A stretch of DNA of 64,000 nt, from NCBI GenBank assembly GCA_041394985.1, contig JAWLBI010000001.1, positions 2,604,001 through 2,668,000 on the forward strand, read 5' to 3'. The notes beneath the pieces were generated by a model. It saw only the letters and a list, made by a program, of their open reading frames with translations, did no database searches and had not been told where the DNA came from. The stretch's first letter is position 1, and the number at the start of each line of letters is the position of its first letter. This DNA is from JAGLON01 sp041394985 (GTDB lineage Bacteria; Zixibacteria; MSB-5A5; GN15; JAAZOE01). Positions 19,801 through 29,049 of this stretch are shown in pieces. The position numbers and the translations under genes were made by a program.

Positions 19801-20207
19801 ATCCGTTCGATGAATTGAACTACACACTACACTATGATGTATCGGAATCATTCGCGACCGCGACAATCGTTTCAGGACTCACGGATACGACTTACACGCT
19901 GTCGGAACCGCTTGCAATCGGCTACACGTATTACTGGAATGTAACGGCGGTCGATGGCTCGGGCGGCGCAACGACAAGCCCGACCTTCTCGGCCCTGACA
20001 ATCATCCCGGGCGATGCGAACGGCGATCAAACTGTTAATGTCGGCGACGCCGTGTATCTGATCAACTTCATCTTTAACAGCGGGCCCGCACCGAATCCTT
20101 TAATAGCAGGTGATGCGAATTGCGATTCTACGGTCAATGTCGGTGATGCGGTGTATCTGATCACATACATTTTCCGAAACGGTCCTCCTCCCGGCTGCAA
20201 CGAATAA
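16839..20207 (+). CDS. secreted C10 (streptopain-type) cysteine protease, multidomain, with dockerin tail
   Basis: 1122 residues from ATG 16839 (GGGAG 7 nt upstream); an in-frame GTG at 16788 would add 17 residues before the signal segment and is less likely. A propeptide (about 35-190) precedes the catalytic domain. Nucleophile C219 lies in VVGCVATAAAQ, catalytic H352 in ISGHAIVCDGW, then HMNYGWGG. A CARDB-like Ig module, a Rossmann-like segment starting ILLVDDDDLGG (about 528-760), fibronectin-like modules, and a dockerin pair ending PPPGCNE follow. Related enzymes include Porphyromonas PrtT/periodontain and Prevotella interpain. Expected role: extracellular proteolysis after propeptide removal. 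Confidence 0.88.
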   Translation: MKAVNALSGHIALRMLMLVGLVFSLIFIASTPLRAELASDQEMQQVAENWLTYIVAETGGWAGELRPEISYTEDLLVNDTLLGRYYIISSGGYILVPALRELPPIKAYTDESNIEDIYATDGFMAMLREVLKARMDVYIETFGSLEASQPAGSPLYGIENSEAWDRFAVSAKQFADSYVKTLNTTLDGLGPLTTTSWHQGSPYNTLCPMGDGGRCVVGCVATAAAQIIYYHQWPPAGEGSHTYHWNGDNSCDGSTSGANLSADFSDEYTYDNSNASVAEISYEMGVAFDMDYGYCGSGAYTLNGSWVLPQYFRYDNSAQSIYRSSYTAQNWFNVIVDQINQYHPTLYRISGHAIVCDGWRISGTTNQVHMNYGWGGSQNAWYAVDNLHCDWSGCDPMVEGMVINIIPLSGSPWLGTNDFDDGTGGDGDGILEGGETIELVVMINNYGGGDVTDVTATLTIDDANLTIVDGSASFGNIPGRDSASNASNPFIFTIPAEYIPRVDSFMIELSWNSGAEVDTMVIEQAVGGSTILLVDDDDLGGVEQYYVQTLSHFRSPYDIWTQSYYVPPDSAYLSRYDMVIWFTGDLHYAPINAAEITSIKGYLNQGGSLVLTGQGIAEFLNLYDQTFLNTYLKTQYTSTGYVPLLTSVSGCEIMDLGDTVVIYGTGGAGNQTDPDHIEPINGSITELYYFGTTQSGAVSYNGADYKLAFFGFGLEALRSTDERFITQDTMMSYLFDYFNYTAPETAPIVVDPSIGPGDKMHLTDHTPEISWVYTDKNGYTQSMYQVQVSSNTDWSTIEMWDTDAVSGSESSVTYAGLPLVDGSHYYVRIRVFNGSFWSSWSYTDMILNALPAQPTPASPAEMASVISTMPTLTVNSVVDPEGDDVTYGFEVYSDAGLTSLVTSVSAVPSQAGTTGWQVDAALSEDQVYYWRTRADDEYEVGDWTGAASFWVNADNQLPAAFGLVSPANASTLDELAVTFVWNSTTDADPFDELNYTLHYDVSESFATATIVSGLTDTTYTLSEPLAIGYTYYWNVTAVDGSGGATTSPTFSALTIIPGDANGDQTVNVGDAVYLINFIFNSGPAPNPLIAGDANCDSTVNVGDAVYLITYIFRNGPPPGCNE

Positions 20208-20213
20208 GTACCC

Positions 20214-20244
20214 AAAAAGCCCCCGAAATCGGGGGCTTTTTTTT
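20214..20244 (+). terminator. rho-independent terminator
   Basis: AAAAAGCCCCCGAAATCGGGGGCTTTTTTTT. Confidence 0.9.
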
Positions 20245-20254
20245 CGGATTTCGA

Positions 20255-20282
20255 TTGTATCTTAGTTCAATTATACTATATT
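20255..20282 (+). promoter_or_regulatory. putative promoter
   Basis: TTGTAT, 16 bp, TATATT, about 50 bp before ATG 20330. Confidence 0.55.
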
Positions 20283-20329
20283 ATTATAAATAGTGCCTGA
20301 ATACACGCCTGATAATTTCGGGGAAAATT

Positions 20330-22564
20330 ATGAAACGAGGATTACTGCTTCTTGGCATAATATTCTTTTATCTCATTACTACGATTAGCGCAACCAATCA
20401 AGTCTATGTCGATATCGTATCTACCGATAACATGCAGCCGGTTACAGAATTGAATATTGGTCAAATGTATGCGTATCGTATTTGGTTGGAAAATGATTTC
20501 CCTTTACTCGGTTTGTCACTTGCCTTTAGAATAACTTCCAGCGACAATCAACACTGGAAGTGGATACATCAATCGAACGGCTACGGTGAAAATTCAATTC
20601 TTACAGTTGTCCCGGACTGCCGAATAGACCCGCCTGAGACCTACTTTGACCAAACCGGATTGCTCGTTACTGCCCAGTTGAATGGAAGTTCGCAAGACAG
20701 TATCCTGTTTGGCGGCACATCAGTTTACACTGCAATACCTGCCGGTGACCTTGAACCGATGTTTCTCCTGCACTTTTCACCACTCAACAGCACTAATCCG
20801 GCATCAGAGATATGCATTGATTCGATGAAATATGGAGTCGCCGGCGACTTTGTCTTCGTTAATGAACAGGGTATCACGATAAAACCGGAATTTTCGGGAG
20901 AAACATGTTCACCCGTAATTGCCGAAAATACAGTGCAAATGACTATTATTGACCCGGAATCGGGCCTGCAGGTTGACTCACTGCAAACCGGCAAAGAATA
21001 TGCCCTGACCTACTCGATCGCAAATTCTGAAGAACTTGCCGGTATGCATTTACCTGTCACGCTCTATTCTGATGTCGATTTAGACATTCAATATATATCT
21101 CAGTCCAATGGGTATGGAGATTTGTATCATTGCGTAACTGTCGACACCAGCTCAAGGATGTATCCACCGGATGAGGCCTGGGATTTAACGGATCTTGTTG
21201 TAAATGAGGATTACATCGACACGAATCTACCGGACACCGTCACGATTTTCGGCGCCAGCCTGTATGCAAGGCTATTAAGTGGTGACCTTGAGCGTATGAT
21301 GTATCTGTATTTTATTCCAACGCTCAATTCTACAGATAATGCCGGCTATTTATTTTTGGACTCAATTTATTTTAACAATGCAGGTTTCATATTTGTAAGC
21401 ACTATTGGACTTCCAATTTCGCCGGAGTTTTATCATCCTCCTTCCTGGAAAATATATAGATTGTGCGTTGATTCAGACGGCGATGGGTACGGCGACCCTG
21501 ATATCCCGGATAATGAATGCCCCGTCGATAACTGCCCCGATATCGCCAATGCGGATCAGGCCGATATCGACGACGATAATGTCGGCGACCCATGCGACAA
21601 CTGTCCGGAAATCGCCAATGCCGATCAAACCAACAGCGATGATGATTATCTCGGTGATGAATGCGATAACTGCCCGTACCATACCAATCCCTGCCAGGCG
21701 GATACGGACGAGGATGGCCTCGGAGATGTCTGCGATAACTGCCCGGAAATCGACAATCCCGATCAGACCGATATTGATAAGGACCATGTCGGCGATATTT
21801 GCGATAATTGCCCTGATGATCCAAACTCTGATCAAATCGATTCCGATGGCGATGGTATGGGCGATGTCTGCGACCAATGCCCCGACGATCCGTATAATGA
21901 CTATGACGACGACGGTTATTGCGCCGACGAGGATAATTGCCCCTTCGTCGCTAACCCCGATCAACTCGACAGTGACGGCGATGGTATCGGAGATGTTTGC
22001 GAAGGCGCCTATTTTTCAGTAGTACCCGATCCTGATACACTGCTCGTCATCTTCATCAATTCCATGGAACCGGAAATTGGTCGCCTGATCATCGATGATT
22101 TCAGCGGAATGGCACAGGCGGAAGATATCGACCAGCAATCCTTCGCCATCGACCAGATGGATATCGTAACGAATGTGAGTATGCAGACAATTTCTGAGCC
22201 TTTCCCACATCTTCAGATTACCGCGTATTATGATATGAGCGCATTTTGCGAGGTCCAGCCGATTTGGTGGGATACCCATGAATTCTCATCCAACCTGACA
22301 TTTCAACTGACTGAAGGCGACGAGATTATTCTCCCCTATTTTTATTGGGGACGAGGCCACATCTCCGGCGATGTCAACGGAGATGATGCCGTCAATATCG
22401 GCGACCCGATTTTCATTCTCAATTATGTCATGAACCGAGGCCCCGCTCCGAGACCTCTCCTGTACGGAGACGTCAATTGTGACGGCAGTGTGAACATAGG
22501 AGATGCCGTAACGTTGATCAGCTACATCTTCAGAAACGGACCCGCTCCGGTGTGTCATGACTGA
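20330..22564 (+). CDS. secreted thrombospondin type-3 repeat protein with dockerin tail
   Basis: 744 residues. Signal peptide (about 1-22), then two copies of an Ig-like, possibly cohesin-like domain (about 23-200 and 203-372, both beginning with V.M/V.IV...LNIGQMY or LQTGKEY and containing SNGYG). About seven thrombospondin type-3 units of the DSDGDGxGDVCDNCP kind follow (about 380-562); these bind calcium. A further beta domain and a dockerin pair ending APVCHD close the protein. A structural or surface role is inferred. It is a smaller relative of the protein at 24131-26647. Confidence 0.82.
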   Translation: MKRGLLLLGIIFFYLITTISATNQVYVDIVSTDNMQPVTELNIGQMYAYRIWLENDFPLLGLSLAFRITSSDNQHWKWIHQSNGYGENSILTVVPDCRIDPPETYFDQTGLLVTAQLNGSSQDSILFGGTSVYTAIPAGDLEPMFLLHFSPLNSTNPASEICIDSMKYGVAGDFVFVNEQGITIKPEFSGETCSPVIAENTVQMTIIDPESGLQVDSLQTGKEYALTYSIANSEELAGMHLPVTLYSDVDLDIQYISQSNGYGDLYHCVTVDTSSRMYPPDEAWDLTDLVVNEDYIDTNLPDTVTIFGASLYARLLSGDLERMMYLYFIPTLNSTDNAGYLFLDSIYFNNAGFIFVSTIGLPISPEFYHPPSWKIYRLCVDSDGDGYGDPDIPDNECPVDNCPDIANADQADIDDDNVGDPCDNCPEIANADQTNSDDDYLGDECDNCPYHTNPCQADTDEDGLGDVCDNCPEIDNPDQTDIDKDHVGDICDNCPDDPNSDQIDSDGDGMGDVCDQCPDDPYNDYDDDGYCADEDNCPFVANPDQLDSDGDGIGDVCEGAYFSVVPDPDTLLVIFINSMEPEIGRLIIDDFSGMAQAEDIDQQSFAIDQMDIVTNVSMQTISEPFPHLQITAYYDMSAFCEVQPIWWDTHEFSSNLTFQLTEGDEIILPYFYWGRGHISGDVNGDDAVNIGDPIFILNYVMNRGPAPRPLLYGDVNCDGSVNIGDAVTLISYIFRNGPAPVCHD

Positions 22565-22595
22565 TTGAGGGACATAAAACAGACAGTGTTTTCAA

Positions 22596-22626
22596 AAGGA
22601 GTCCGGAGTATCGGACTCCTTTTTTG
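22596..22626 (+). terminator. rho-independent terminator
   Basis: AAAGGAGTCCG-GAGTA-CGGACTCCTTTTTT after the stop at 22564. Confidence 0.87.
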
Positions 22627-22683
22627 TTGTTGATACCGACACTAATTCCCTTAAGTTGAAGTAGTAACCGATCGGAGATTATT

Positions 22684-23208
22684 ATGGAAGCATTGGAAGC
22701 GATTTTATCGCGACGAAGCATTCGCTCGTATACGGATGAGGCGATTCCCGAGGAAAAAATCGAGCTTATGCTTAGAGCAGCCATGGCCGCCCCCTCGGCC
22801 AATAATCATCAACCGTGGGAATTCGTCGTGATTACGAAGCGGGAGATTATTGATGCGATTCCCGGATTTCACCCCTACTCGAAAATGCTGCTTCAGGCGC
22901 CGCTGGCTATTCTGGTCTGTGGAGACAAAACAAAAGTTGACCATTCCGGCTATTTGGCTCTCGATTGTTCTGCCGCTACGGAAAATCTACTGTTGGCCGC
23001 GCATGCCCTCGGAATCGGCGCGGTCTGGCTGGGCGTTTATCCCCGAGATGACCGGATGGAAGGGATGATAAAACTCCTTAGGCTCCCGGAACACATTGTC
23101 CCGCTTGCCCTTATATCTCTCGGGTACCCGCAGAAAGATAAAGAGCCCTCGAACCGATTCGATCCGGTCAAAATACACTATGATAAGTGGGGTACCGGTA
23201 AGGGGTAA
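22684..23208 (+). CDS. nitroreductase family protein
   Basis: 174 residues, the usual length of short FMN-dependent nitroreductases. ATG 22684 with GGAG upstream. SRRSIRSYTDE (FMN phosphate contacts), AAPSANNHQPWEFVV, the central LGIGAVWLGVYP, and the C-terminal SLGYP are the family signatures. Uses NAD(P)H to reduce nitro, quinone or flavin substrates in the cytoplasm; the physiological substrate is unknown. It stands alone among exported-protein genes. Confidence 0.9.
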   Translation: MEALEAILSRRSIRSYTDEAIPEEKIELMLRAAMAAPSANNHQPWEFVVITKREIIDAIPGFHPYSKMLLQAPLAILVCGDKTKVDHSGYLALDCSAATENLLLAAHALGIGAVWLGVYPRDDRMEGMIKLLRLPEHIVPLALISLGYPQKDKEPSNRFDPVKIHYDKWGTGKG

Positions 23209-23216
23209 GAAAACTG

Positions 23217-23244
23217 TTGCGACGAAACCAAAATGCATTATCTT
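23217..23244 (+). promoter_or_regulatory. putative promoter
   Basis: TTGCGA, 16 bp, TATCTT, about 80 bp before ATG 23323. Confidence 0.4.
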
Positions 23245-23322
23245 ACGATATCGGTCGTACCTATCGACGCCCGCAGGATTACTGCAGAAACGGAAACGCC
23301 TAAAACAAAAGGTCTTAGAGAA

Positions 23323-23943
23323 ATGCTTCGGATACTAACGGTGTTACTCTTGGTACTCGTATGCCTGAATTTCGGCAACGTGATGTATGCGCAGGACTGC
23401 AAACTTTCCCCCGATACTATTTCCTATATCGTCAATAATGCCGTCGAACCGGCGACAGGATATATTCACATCGGGAATTTCTGGGGTCCGTTGGGAGCAA
23501 CTGAAGTAGACCTTGAATCAATTCTTATAAACGACCAGTACGAACCGGCTTTTGCCCTTGTTATGAATTACCATCCCGACTTCGAAGGTAAGGTCCTTCG
23601 CATCGGAATTTATCTTCCGGATTTCAGTCAAACTTATGCGCCCTGGTGGGACACAACCGAAACGACTTACTCGGTCAGCCTGATGTATGAAGACGGTAGC
23701 GGTGCGACCTATGAAGGGACTTTTACGGCTATTGGACATATCTCCGGCGATGCCAATGGTGATCGCACCATAAACATCGGTGATCCGACATTTTTAATCA
23801 ATTATATATTCAGAAGCGGCCCGATGCCTCCGGCACCAGCACTCCGAGCGGATGCGAACGGAGATGGAACCGTCAACATCGGCGACATTACCTACCTCAT
23901 CAATTATATATTCCGAGGCGGTCAGGCTCCGGTACACCATTGA
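23323..23943 (+). CDS. small exported protein with dockerin pair
   Basis: 206 residues from ATG 23323, which places a clean signal peptide (LRILTVLLLVLVCL...YAQ) at the N-terminus; the frame runs 30 codons further upstream without a signal. One beta-rich domain of about 110 residues, of the same type as the region before the dockerin in the protein at 20330-22564 (compare WWDT in both), precedes a dockerin pair. Unlike the other dockerin proteins here it lacks a C-terminal Cys and ends QAPVHH. Function unknown; perhaps a minimal scaffold or surface component. Confidence 0.75.
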   Translation: MLRILTVLLLVLVCLNFGNVMYAQDCKLSPDTISYIVNNAVEPATGYIHIGNFWGPLGATEVDLESILINDQYEPAFALVMNYHPDFEGKVLRIGIYLPDFSQTYAPWWDTTETTYSVSLMYEDGSGATYEGTFTAIGHISGDANGDRTINIGDPTFLINYIFRSGPMPPAPALRADANGDGTVNIGDITYLINYIFRGGQAPVHH

Positions 23944-24016
23944 TCGTATTCGATCATATCACATAGATATATCGTAATAACATATTGTACTTTTTACATC
24001 ATCTTCTAATTTTTAG

Positions 24017-24045
24017 TTGTATAATTCAACCACCGTTAGTATATT
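24017..24045 (+). promoter_or_regulatory. putative promoter
   Basis: TTGTAT, 17 bp, TATATT, about 85 bp before ATG 24131. Confidence 0.5.
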
Positions 24046-24130
24046 TTTAAGGGTGGGGCTTGGCGCAACACGACTTTTCATCCCATTTCTTAAAGTAATG
24101 ACATAATTTAACCCCTCAGGGAGGTGCCGC

Positions 24131-26647
24131 ATGACTCACAGTTCATCTCTCCGCAGATTATGTCAGATTGATAATTCTCCGGGATTTCACATCATTTATT
24201 CTGCGATCTTACTTATCTTTGTGTTATCTGCGTCTGTATTAGCGGCAAATCGCGTTGAAGTCGTCGCCACCGAGGCAGGGCAAACGACGGCTGTCGATAC
24301 GCTGATTGTCGGAACACCGTATGAATTTCACTTTTCACTTGAAAACGATGTTGCATTAGGAGCTATCCAACTCGGATTCAATGTTTATTCCGACGTTGGA
24401 ACCGCCTGGACCTGGAATTCGCAGCCGGATGGGTACGGCCCCGATGGGCCTCTGACCGGCGGGCAGTATGTGACCGTCGTCCCCGGATGTCGCATGACCC
24501 CGACTGATGACGTCTGGGATCTTACCGACTTTTTTGTTTCGGAAATCAACACTGACGGAATGGGCGCCGACACACTGTTCCCCGGTGGCGTATCCTTCTG
24601 GAACAATATGCCGGCCGGTGCCCTTCAACACATGTTTTCATTCCATTTCACACCGACCGCGACGGGCGTAACCGCAATCGGTGAAATCTGTGTCGATTCG
24701 GCCAATATTCTGCCGAATGGCGCATTCGTCTTTATCGATGCCGCATCGAGTTTCGCCATCAAACCCATCGTCGACGGCCCCTTCTGCTTCCCCGTCATTT
24801 ACTACTGTCCGTTCGATACTGACGGCGACGGGTACGGTAATCCGGGGCATCCGCAAAACGAATGTCCGGATGATAACTGTCCCAATAATTTCAATCCGAA
24901 TCAGGAGGACTCGGACGGAGACGGAATCGGCGATGCCTGCGATGCATGTACCGATACCGATAACGACGGGTACGGCGATCCGGGCTATCCGGCCAATACA
25001 TGTTCAGAAGATAATTGCCCGGATATTTCGAATCCGAATCAGAATGATGCCGATGGTGACGGAATCGGCGACGCCTGCGATGAATGTACCGATACCGATG
25101 GTGACGGCTACGGCGATCCGGGCTTCCCGAACAACACCTGCGCCACCGATAACTGTCCGAACACTCCCAATCCGGATCAGGCCGATGCAGACGGCGACGG
25201 CAAGGGTGATGTCTGCGATAATTGCCCCGGTGATCCCAATCCCAATCAGGAGGATGCCGATGGTGACACCCAGGGTGACGTCTGCGATATCTGCCCGCTT
25301 GACCCCGATAATGATATCGATGGCGACACATATTGCGGAGACGTAGACAATTGTCCGACCACGCCTAACCCGCTGCAGGAGGATGCAGACGGAGACGGCA
25401 TTGGTGACGCATGCGACACATGCACGGATACCGATCATGATGGTTATGGTGATCCGGGATTCCCGAATAATACCTGTGCCGAGGATAACTGTCCCACCGT
25501 GCCGAATCCGACGCAGGCTGATGCCGACGGCGATGGTATCGGTGACGTCTGCGATGATTGTACGGATACGGATGGCGACGGCTACGGTAACCCCGGCTTC
25601 CCGGCCAATACCTGTACCCTGGATAATTGCCCGACGACGCCGAATCCGGATCAACTCGACACCGATTCAGATACCTATGGCGATGTCTGCGACAACTGTA
25701 TCGATGAGGCCAACCCGAATCAGACGAACAGCGACGGTGACAGCTACGGCGATGCGTGTGATAATTGCCCGGCCACCGACAACGAGGATCAGGCTGATGC
25801 CGACAGCGATACCGTCGGTGATGTCTGCGACAACTGCCCCGATGATGCCAATACACAGCAGGAAGACGCCGACAATGATGGCCAGGGCGATGCGTGCGAC
25901 GTCTGTCCCAATGACCCGAATAACGATATCGACGGCGACACCATCTGCGGTGATGTTGATAATTGCCCGACGACGCCCAATACCGATCAGCTCGATGGGG
26001 ACGAGGACGATGTCGGCGATGTCTGCGACAATTGCCCGGAAGATCCGAATACGCAGCAGGAAGACGCCGACAATGACGGCATTGGCGATGTCTGCGATAT
26101 TTGTCCGAATGACCCGGACAACGATATTGATAGCGACGGCATATGCGGCGACATCGATAACTGCCCGACCGTCCCGAATACGGATCAGTTGGATTATGAC
26201 CAGGATGACATCGGCGACCTGTGCGACCTCTGCACCGACTCCGATGACGACGGCTATGGCGATCCCGGCTTCTCGCTGAATACCTGCGCCGAGGACAACT
26301 GTCCGGAAGATCCGAATCCGGATCAGACGGACACCGATAATGATACCTACGGCAACGCCTGCGATAACTGCCCGCTTATTTACAATCCGGATCAGGCCGA
26401 TGCCGACGGAGACGGAACCGGCGATGTCTGCGAATATGTCTGTGGCGATGCTAACTCATCAGGAACGACGAATATCGCTGATGTCGTATTCCTGATCAAT
26501 TACATTTTCAACTTCGGTCCTCCCCCGCAGGAACCGGAAGCGGCGAATGTTAACTGCGACTTTTCGGTTAATATCGGAGACGCCGTATATATCATTGAGT
26601 ACATATTCAAAGGCGGTCCTGCGCCGGACTGTCTCTGTCTCAAGTAA
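24131..26647 (+). CDS. large thrombospondin type-3 repeat protein with dockerin tail
   Basis: 838 residues; ATG 24131 with GGGAGG upstream. Signal peptide within the first 40 residues, one Ig-like or cohesin-like domain (about 38-220, containing QPDGYG and LENDVALGAIQLGFNV). About 15 thrombospondin type-3 units (about 228-770) follow, recognisable as D.DGDGxGDxCDxCP and CTDTDGDGYGDPGFP spacers, then a dockerin pair; the C-terminus is DCLCLK. The repeats are expected to bind many calcium ions and form a rigid stalk. The repetitive DNA here is coding, not a CRISPR array. Confidence 0.85.
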   Translation: MTHSSSLRRLCQIDNSPGFHIIYSAILLIFVLSASVLAANRVEVVATEAGQTTAVDTLIVGTPYEFHFSLENDVALGAIQLGFNVYSDVGTAWTWNSQPDGYGPDGPLTGGQYVTVVPGCRMTPTDDVWDLTDFFVSEINTDGMGADTLFPGGVSFWNNMPAGALQHMFSFHFTPTATGVTAIGEICVDSANILPNGAFVFIDAASSFAIKPIVDGPFCFPVIYYCPFDTDGDGYGNPGHPQNECPDDNCPNNFNPNQEDSDGDGIGDACDACTDTDNDGYGDPGYPANTCSEDNCPDISNPNQNDADGDGIGDACDECTDTDGDGYGDPGFPNNTCATDNCPNTPNPDQADADGDGKGDVCDNCPGDPNPNQEDADGDTQGDVCDICPLDPDNDIDGDTYCGDVDNCPTTPNPLQEDADGDGIGDACDTCTDTDHDGYGDPGFPNNTCAEDNCPTVPNPTQADADGDGIGDVCDDCTDTDGDGYGNPGFPANTCTLDNCPTTPNPDQLDTDSDTYGDVCDNCIDEANPNQTNSDGDSYGDACDNCPATDNEDQADADSDTVGDVCDNCPDDANTQQEDADNDGQGDACDVCPNDPNNDIDGDTICGDVDNCPTTPNTDQLDGDEDDVGDVCDNCPEDPNTQQEDADNDGIGDVCDICPNDPDNDIDSDGICGDIDNCPTVPNTDQLDYDQDDIGDLCDLCTDSDDDGYGDPGFSLNTCAEDNCPEDPNPDQTDTDNDTYGNACDNCPLIYNPDQADADGDGTGDVCEYVCGDANSSGTTNIADVVFLINYIFNFGPPPQEPEAANVNCDFSVNIGDAVYIIEYIFKGGPAPDCLCLK

Positions 26648-26658
26648 TGCAATTGATA

Positions 26659-26692
26659 AAAGAGCCCCGAATTATCGGGGCTCTTTTTTTTC
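26659..26692 (+). terminator. rho-independent terminator
   Basis: AAAGAGCCCCGA-ATTA-TCGGGGCTCTTTTTTTT. Confidence 0.9.
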
Positions 26693-26706
26693 AGCATACT
26701 TTTCCC

Positions 26707-26734
26707 TTGCAACGTCATGTTATAGAGCTATATT
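26707..26734 (+). promoter_or_regulatory. putative promoter
   Basis: TTGCAA, 16 bp, TATATT, about 50 bp before ATG 26786. Confidence 0.55.
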
Positions 26735-26785
26735 TTCAGTAGTCTTTCCTACCGCCTGCAGCAGCAGTTTTGCCTGGAGTAGAGT

Positions 26786-29038
26786 ATGCGTTATACAATC
26801 GTTTTATTTGCCGTCATATTACTGCTATCGATAATCGGAGCTGTCAACGCTCAGGCTGTCCCGGTAAACGAAACTCCCAACTGGAATTCGACCGAAGTCG
26901 ATATGTATTCGACCGGCATGGTCTGGCGCGATGGAAACAATGACGGCTGGATTGACGTGTTCTATTCCAACGGCAACGATATCGTACTTGCTCCCAATAC
27001 GATTTACTTTTCAAATCGGGGCGTCCTGCCGAATCATGCCTCATGGGCATCGGCCAATAATGAATACTCCGGCCACTGCTCCGTCGGAGATATCGATGAT
27101 GACGGCTGGCCCGATTTTGCCGTCGCCAATTATCTCGGTTCCAGCGGATTCTCGACGGCCAACCTGTCAAATGTCTATATGAATAATGCCGGAGAAATCA
27201 GCGTTTCTCCCGATTGGTTCACCGGGGACAGTATTTACTCGTTTTCCTGCGCCTTTGGAGATGCCGACGGCGACGGCGATTTGGATTTGGCATTCGCCAC
27301 CGGAGACGGCTATAACAACATCAATATTACCGACCGCATCTACTATAACGTCAATGGAGCGCTTCAGTCATTTCCCGGCTGGGAAACAGCCTACGGAACG
27401 CAGGCGCTTGACGTCGCCTGGGGTGATATCGATAACGACGGCGACCTTGATATCGCCTTTTGTTATGATTCCGGTCCCCCTGCCCTCTTTTACAATGGCG
27501 GCGGGACAATCGAAACGACTCCCTCCTGGGTCGCGTTGCACGACGAGTCCGCCAACACGATTGTTTTCGGCGATGTTAATGGTGACGACTGGCTTGACTT
27601 AATCGTGGCTTTCAATAATCAATTGGGAGGAACCGGCAGATATCGCGTGTATTATAACGACGGCGCGGGAAATCTCGACCAGAATTACGGCTGGCAATCC
27701 GGAACCGGCGGATACGGATCGGCGCTTGCCCTCTACGATTATGACCATGACGGCGATAACGATCTGGCCGCCGGACGCTGGTTCGACCGCCCGCGAATTT
27801 ACGAAAATACCGGCACATCATTTACTTCGGAACCGGTGTGGCGCGGAAGCTTCGCCACTGTCGTTGAGGAGATGGCGTGGGTCGACGTCGATCGAAACGG
27901 CGTCGAAAATATGGTTGACACAATTACAGCGGTTTCCGGAAAAAAACTATATTACACTGACAGATTCCCGCTGTACTCTCTCGATTCCGTCTATGTTGAT
28001 GGCCTGAAACTGACGATCGATAACTTCTGCTTCGACCCATTCTACGGTTGGGTATCGGTCAGTCAGGCTCCAACAGCGGAAATCATTCTCTTCTATCAAT
28101 ACTCTTTCACGAATGATCTGACGACATCCAACTGGGATACATTCAACTATGTCTACCCAAATACGAATTCACCACAGATATCGTTCTCTGCCGATGCCGC
28201 CATCGGGCAGGCTCCGCTGGAGGTGACATTTACCGACAACTCCATCGGCGCATCCGATTGGATATGGAAATTCGGAACCGGCGATTCCGCACTTGTTCAG
28301 AACCCGACATATTCATTTCAGCAGCCCGGCGTATTCGATGTTCGCCTCGACAATACCCTGCCGAACGGCCGACACAGTCACACCGAACTCGATATGATAA
28401 TCACGCTGGCCGATACGCTCTATTGTCAAAACATAACGGTGCCGCTTGGCGATACGATCATCTGCCCCATTTATCTGAAGAACGCGCATGCACTGGAGAA
28501 TTTCACGCTGTGCCTCACTTATGCGGGTTCGTTGAATTTGCAATATCTCGATTATACGACCGAGGGCTGTCGCACCGATTATTTCTTCGATGTGAGTCTG
28601 GCCGGATTTGTCAGTTCCAGTCGCAAATTGAAACTGTTTTTCTTGTCAGGATCGGGTCCTGCCTACCCGCCGCTTGCCCCCGGCGATGGTCCCGTCGTCA
28701 AACTCATATTCGCCCCGGTCTACTTTCAGTCGACATCAACCATCGATACGGTTACGATCTCCGGAGATACGACGATATGCGGAGCCTCGTTTTTCTCCTA
28801 TGTCCCGGCCGTTAATCCCGGAATTATATCCACAATGGTGTGCGGAGACACCGACAGTGACGGATCGGTCAATGTCGGAGACGCCGTGTACCTGATAAAT
28901 TACATCTTTAAGAACGGCTTCCCGCCGATTCCGTTGTCGCGAGGAAATGTGAACTGTGATGCGAGCGTCAATGTCGGAGATGCGGTGTATCTGATTAACT
29001 ATATTTTCCGAGGCGGGCCGGAGCCATGCTGTCCCTGA
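26786..29038 (+). CDS. exported FG-GAP/VCBS repeat protein with PKD, cohesin-like and dockerin domains
   Basis: 750 residues. Signal peptide about 1-22. Repeats of the FG-GAP/VCBS type (GDIDDDGWPDFAVAN, GDADGDGDLDLAFA, GDIDNDGDLDIAF, DYDHDGDNDLAAG) form a probable beta-propeller (about 45-385). A PKD domain (about 470-545, PLEVTFTDNS...YSFQQPGVFDVRL) follows. The next segment (about 548-690) starts ADTLYCQNITVPLGDTIICP and has cohesin-like spacing; then a dockerin pair ending PEPCCP. Having a candidate cohesin and a dockerin in one protein suggests homotypic or chained assembly, but the cohesin call is tentative. Confidence 0.82.
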   Translation: MRYTIVLFAVILLLSIIGAVNAQAVPVNETPNWNSTEVDMYSTGMVWRDGNNDGWIDVFYSNGNDIVLAPNTIYFSNRGVLPNHASWASANNEYSGHCSVGDIDDDGWPDFAVANYLGSSGFSTANLSNVYMNNAGEISVSPDWFTGDSIYSFSCAFGDADGDGDLDLAFATGDGYNNINITDRIYYNVNGALQSFPGWETAYGTQALDVAWGDIDNDGDLDIAFCYDSGPPALFYNGGGTIETTPSWVALHDESANTIVFGDVNGDDWLDLIVAFNNQLGGTGRYRVYYNDGAGNLDQNYGWQSGTGGYGSALALYDYDHDGDNDLAAGRWFDRPRIYENTGTSFTSEPVWRGSFATVVEEMAWVDVDRNGVENMVDTITAVSGKKLYYTDRFPLYSLDSVYVDGLKLTIDNFCFDPFYGWVSVSQAPTAEIILFYQYSFTNDLTTSNWDTFNYVYPNTNSPQISFSADAAIGQAPLEVTFTDNSIGASDWIWKFGTGDSALVQNPTYSFQQPGVFDVRLDNTLPNGRHSHTELDMIITLADTLYCQNITVPLGDTIICPIYLKNAHALENFTLCLTYAGSLNLQYLDYTTEGCRTDYFFDVSLAGFVSSSRKLKLFFLSGSGPAYPPLAPGDGPVVKLIFAPVYFQSTSTIDTVTISGDTTICGASFFSYVPAVNPGIISTMVCGDTDSDGSVNVGDAVYLINYIFKNGFPPIPLSRGNVNCDASVNVGDAVYLINYIFRGGPEPCCP

Positions 29039-29049
29039 CATCTCTATTG

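Noticed and set aside
24800..26450. CRISPR or satellite-like repeat array
   Set aside because: The repetition is the DNA shadow of coding thrombospondin type-3 units; spacers are not unique sequences of fixed length.
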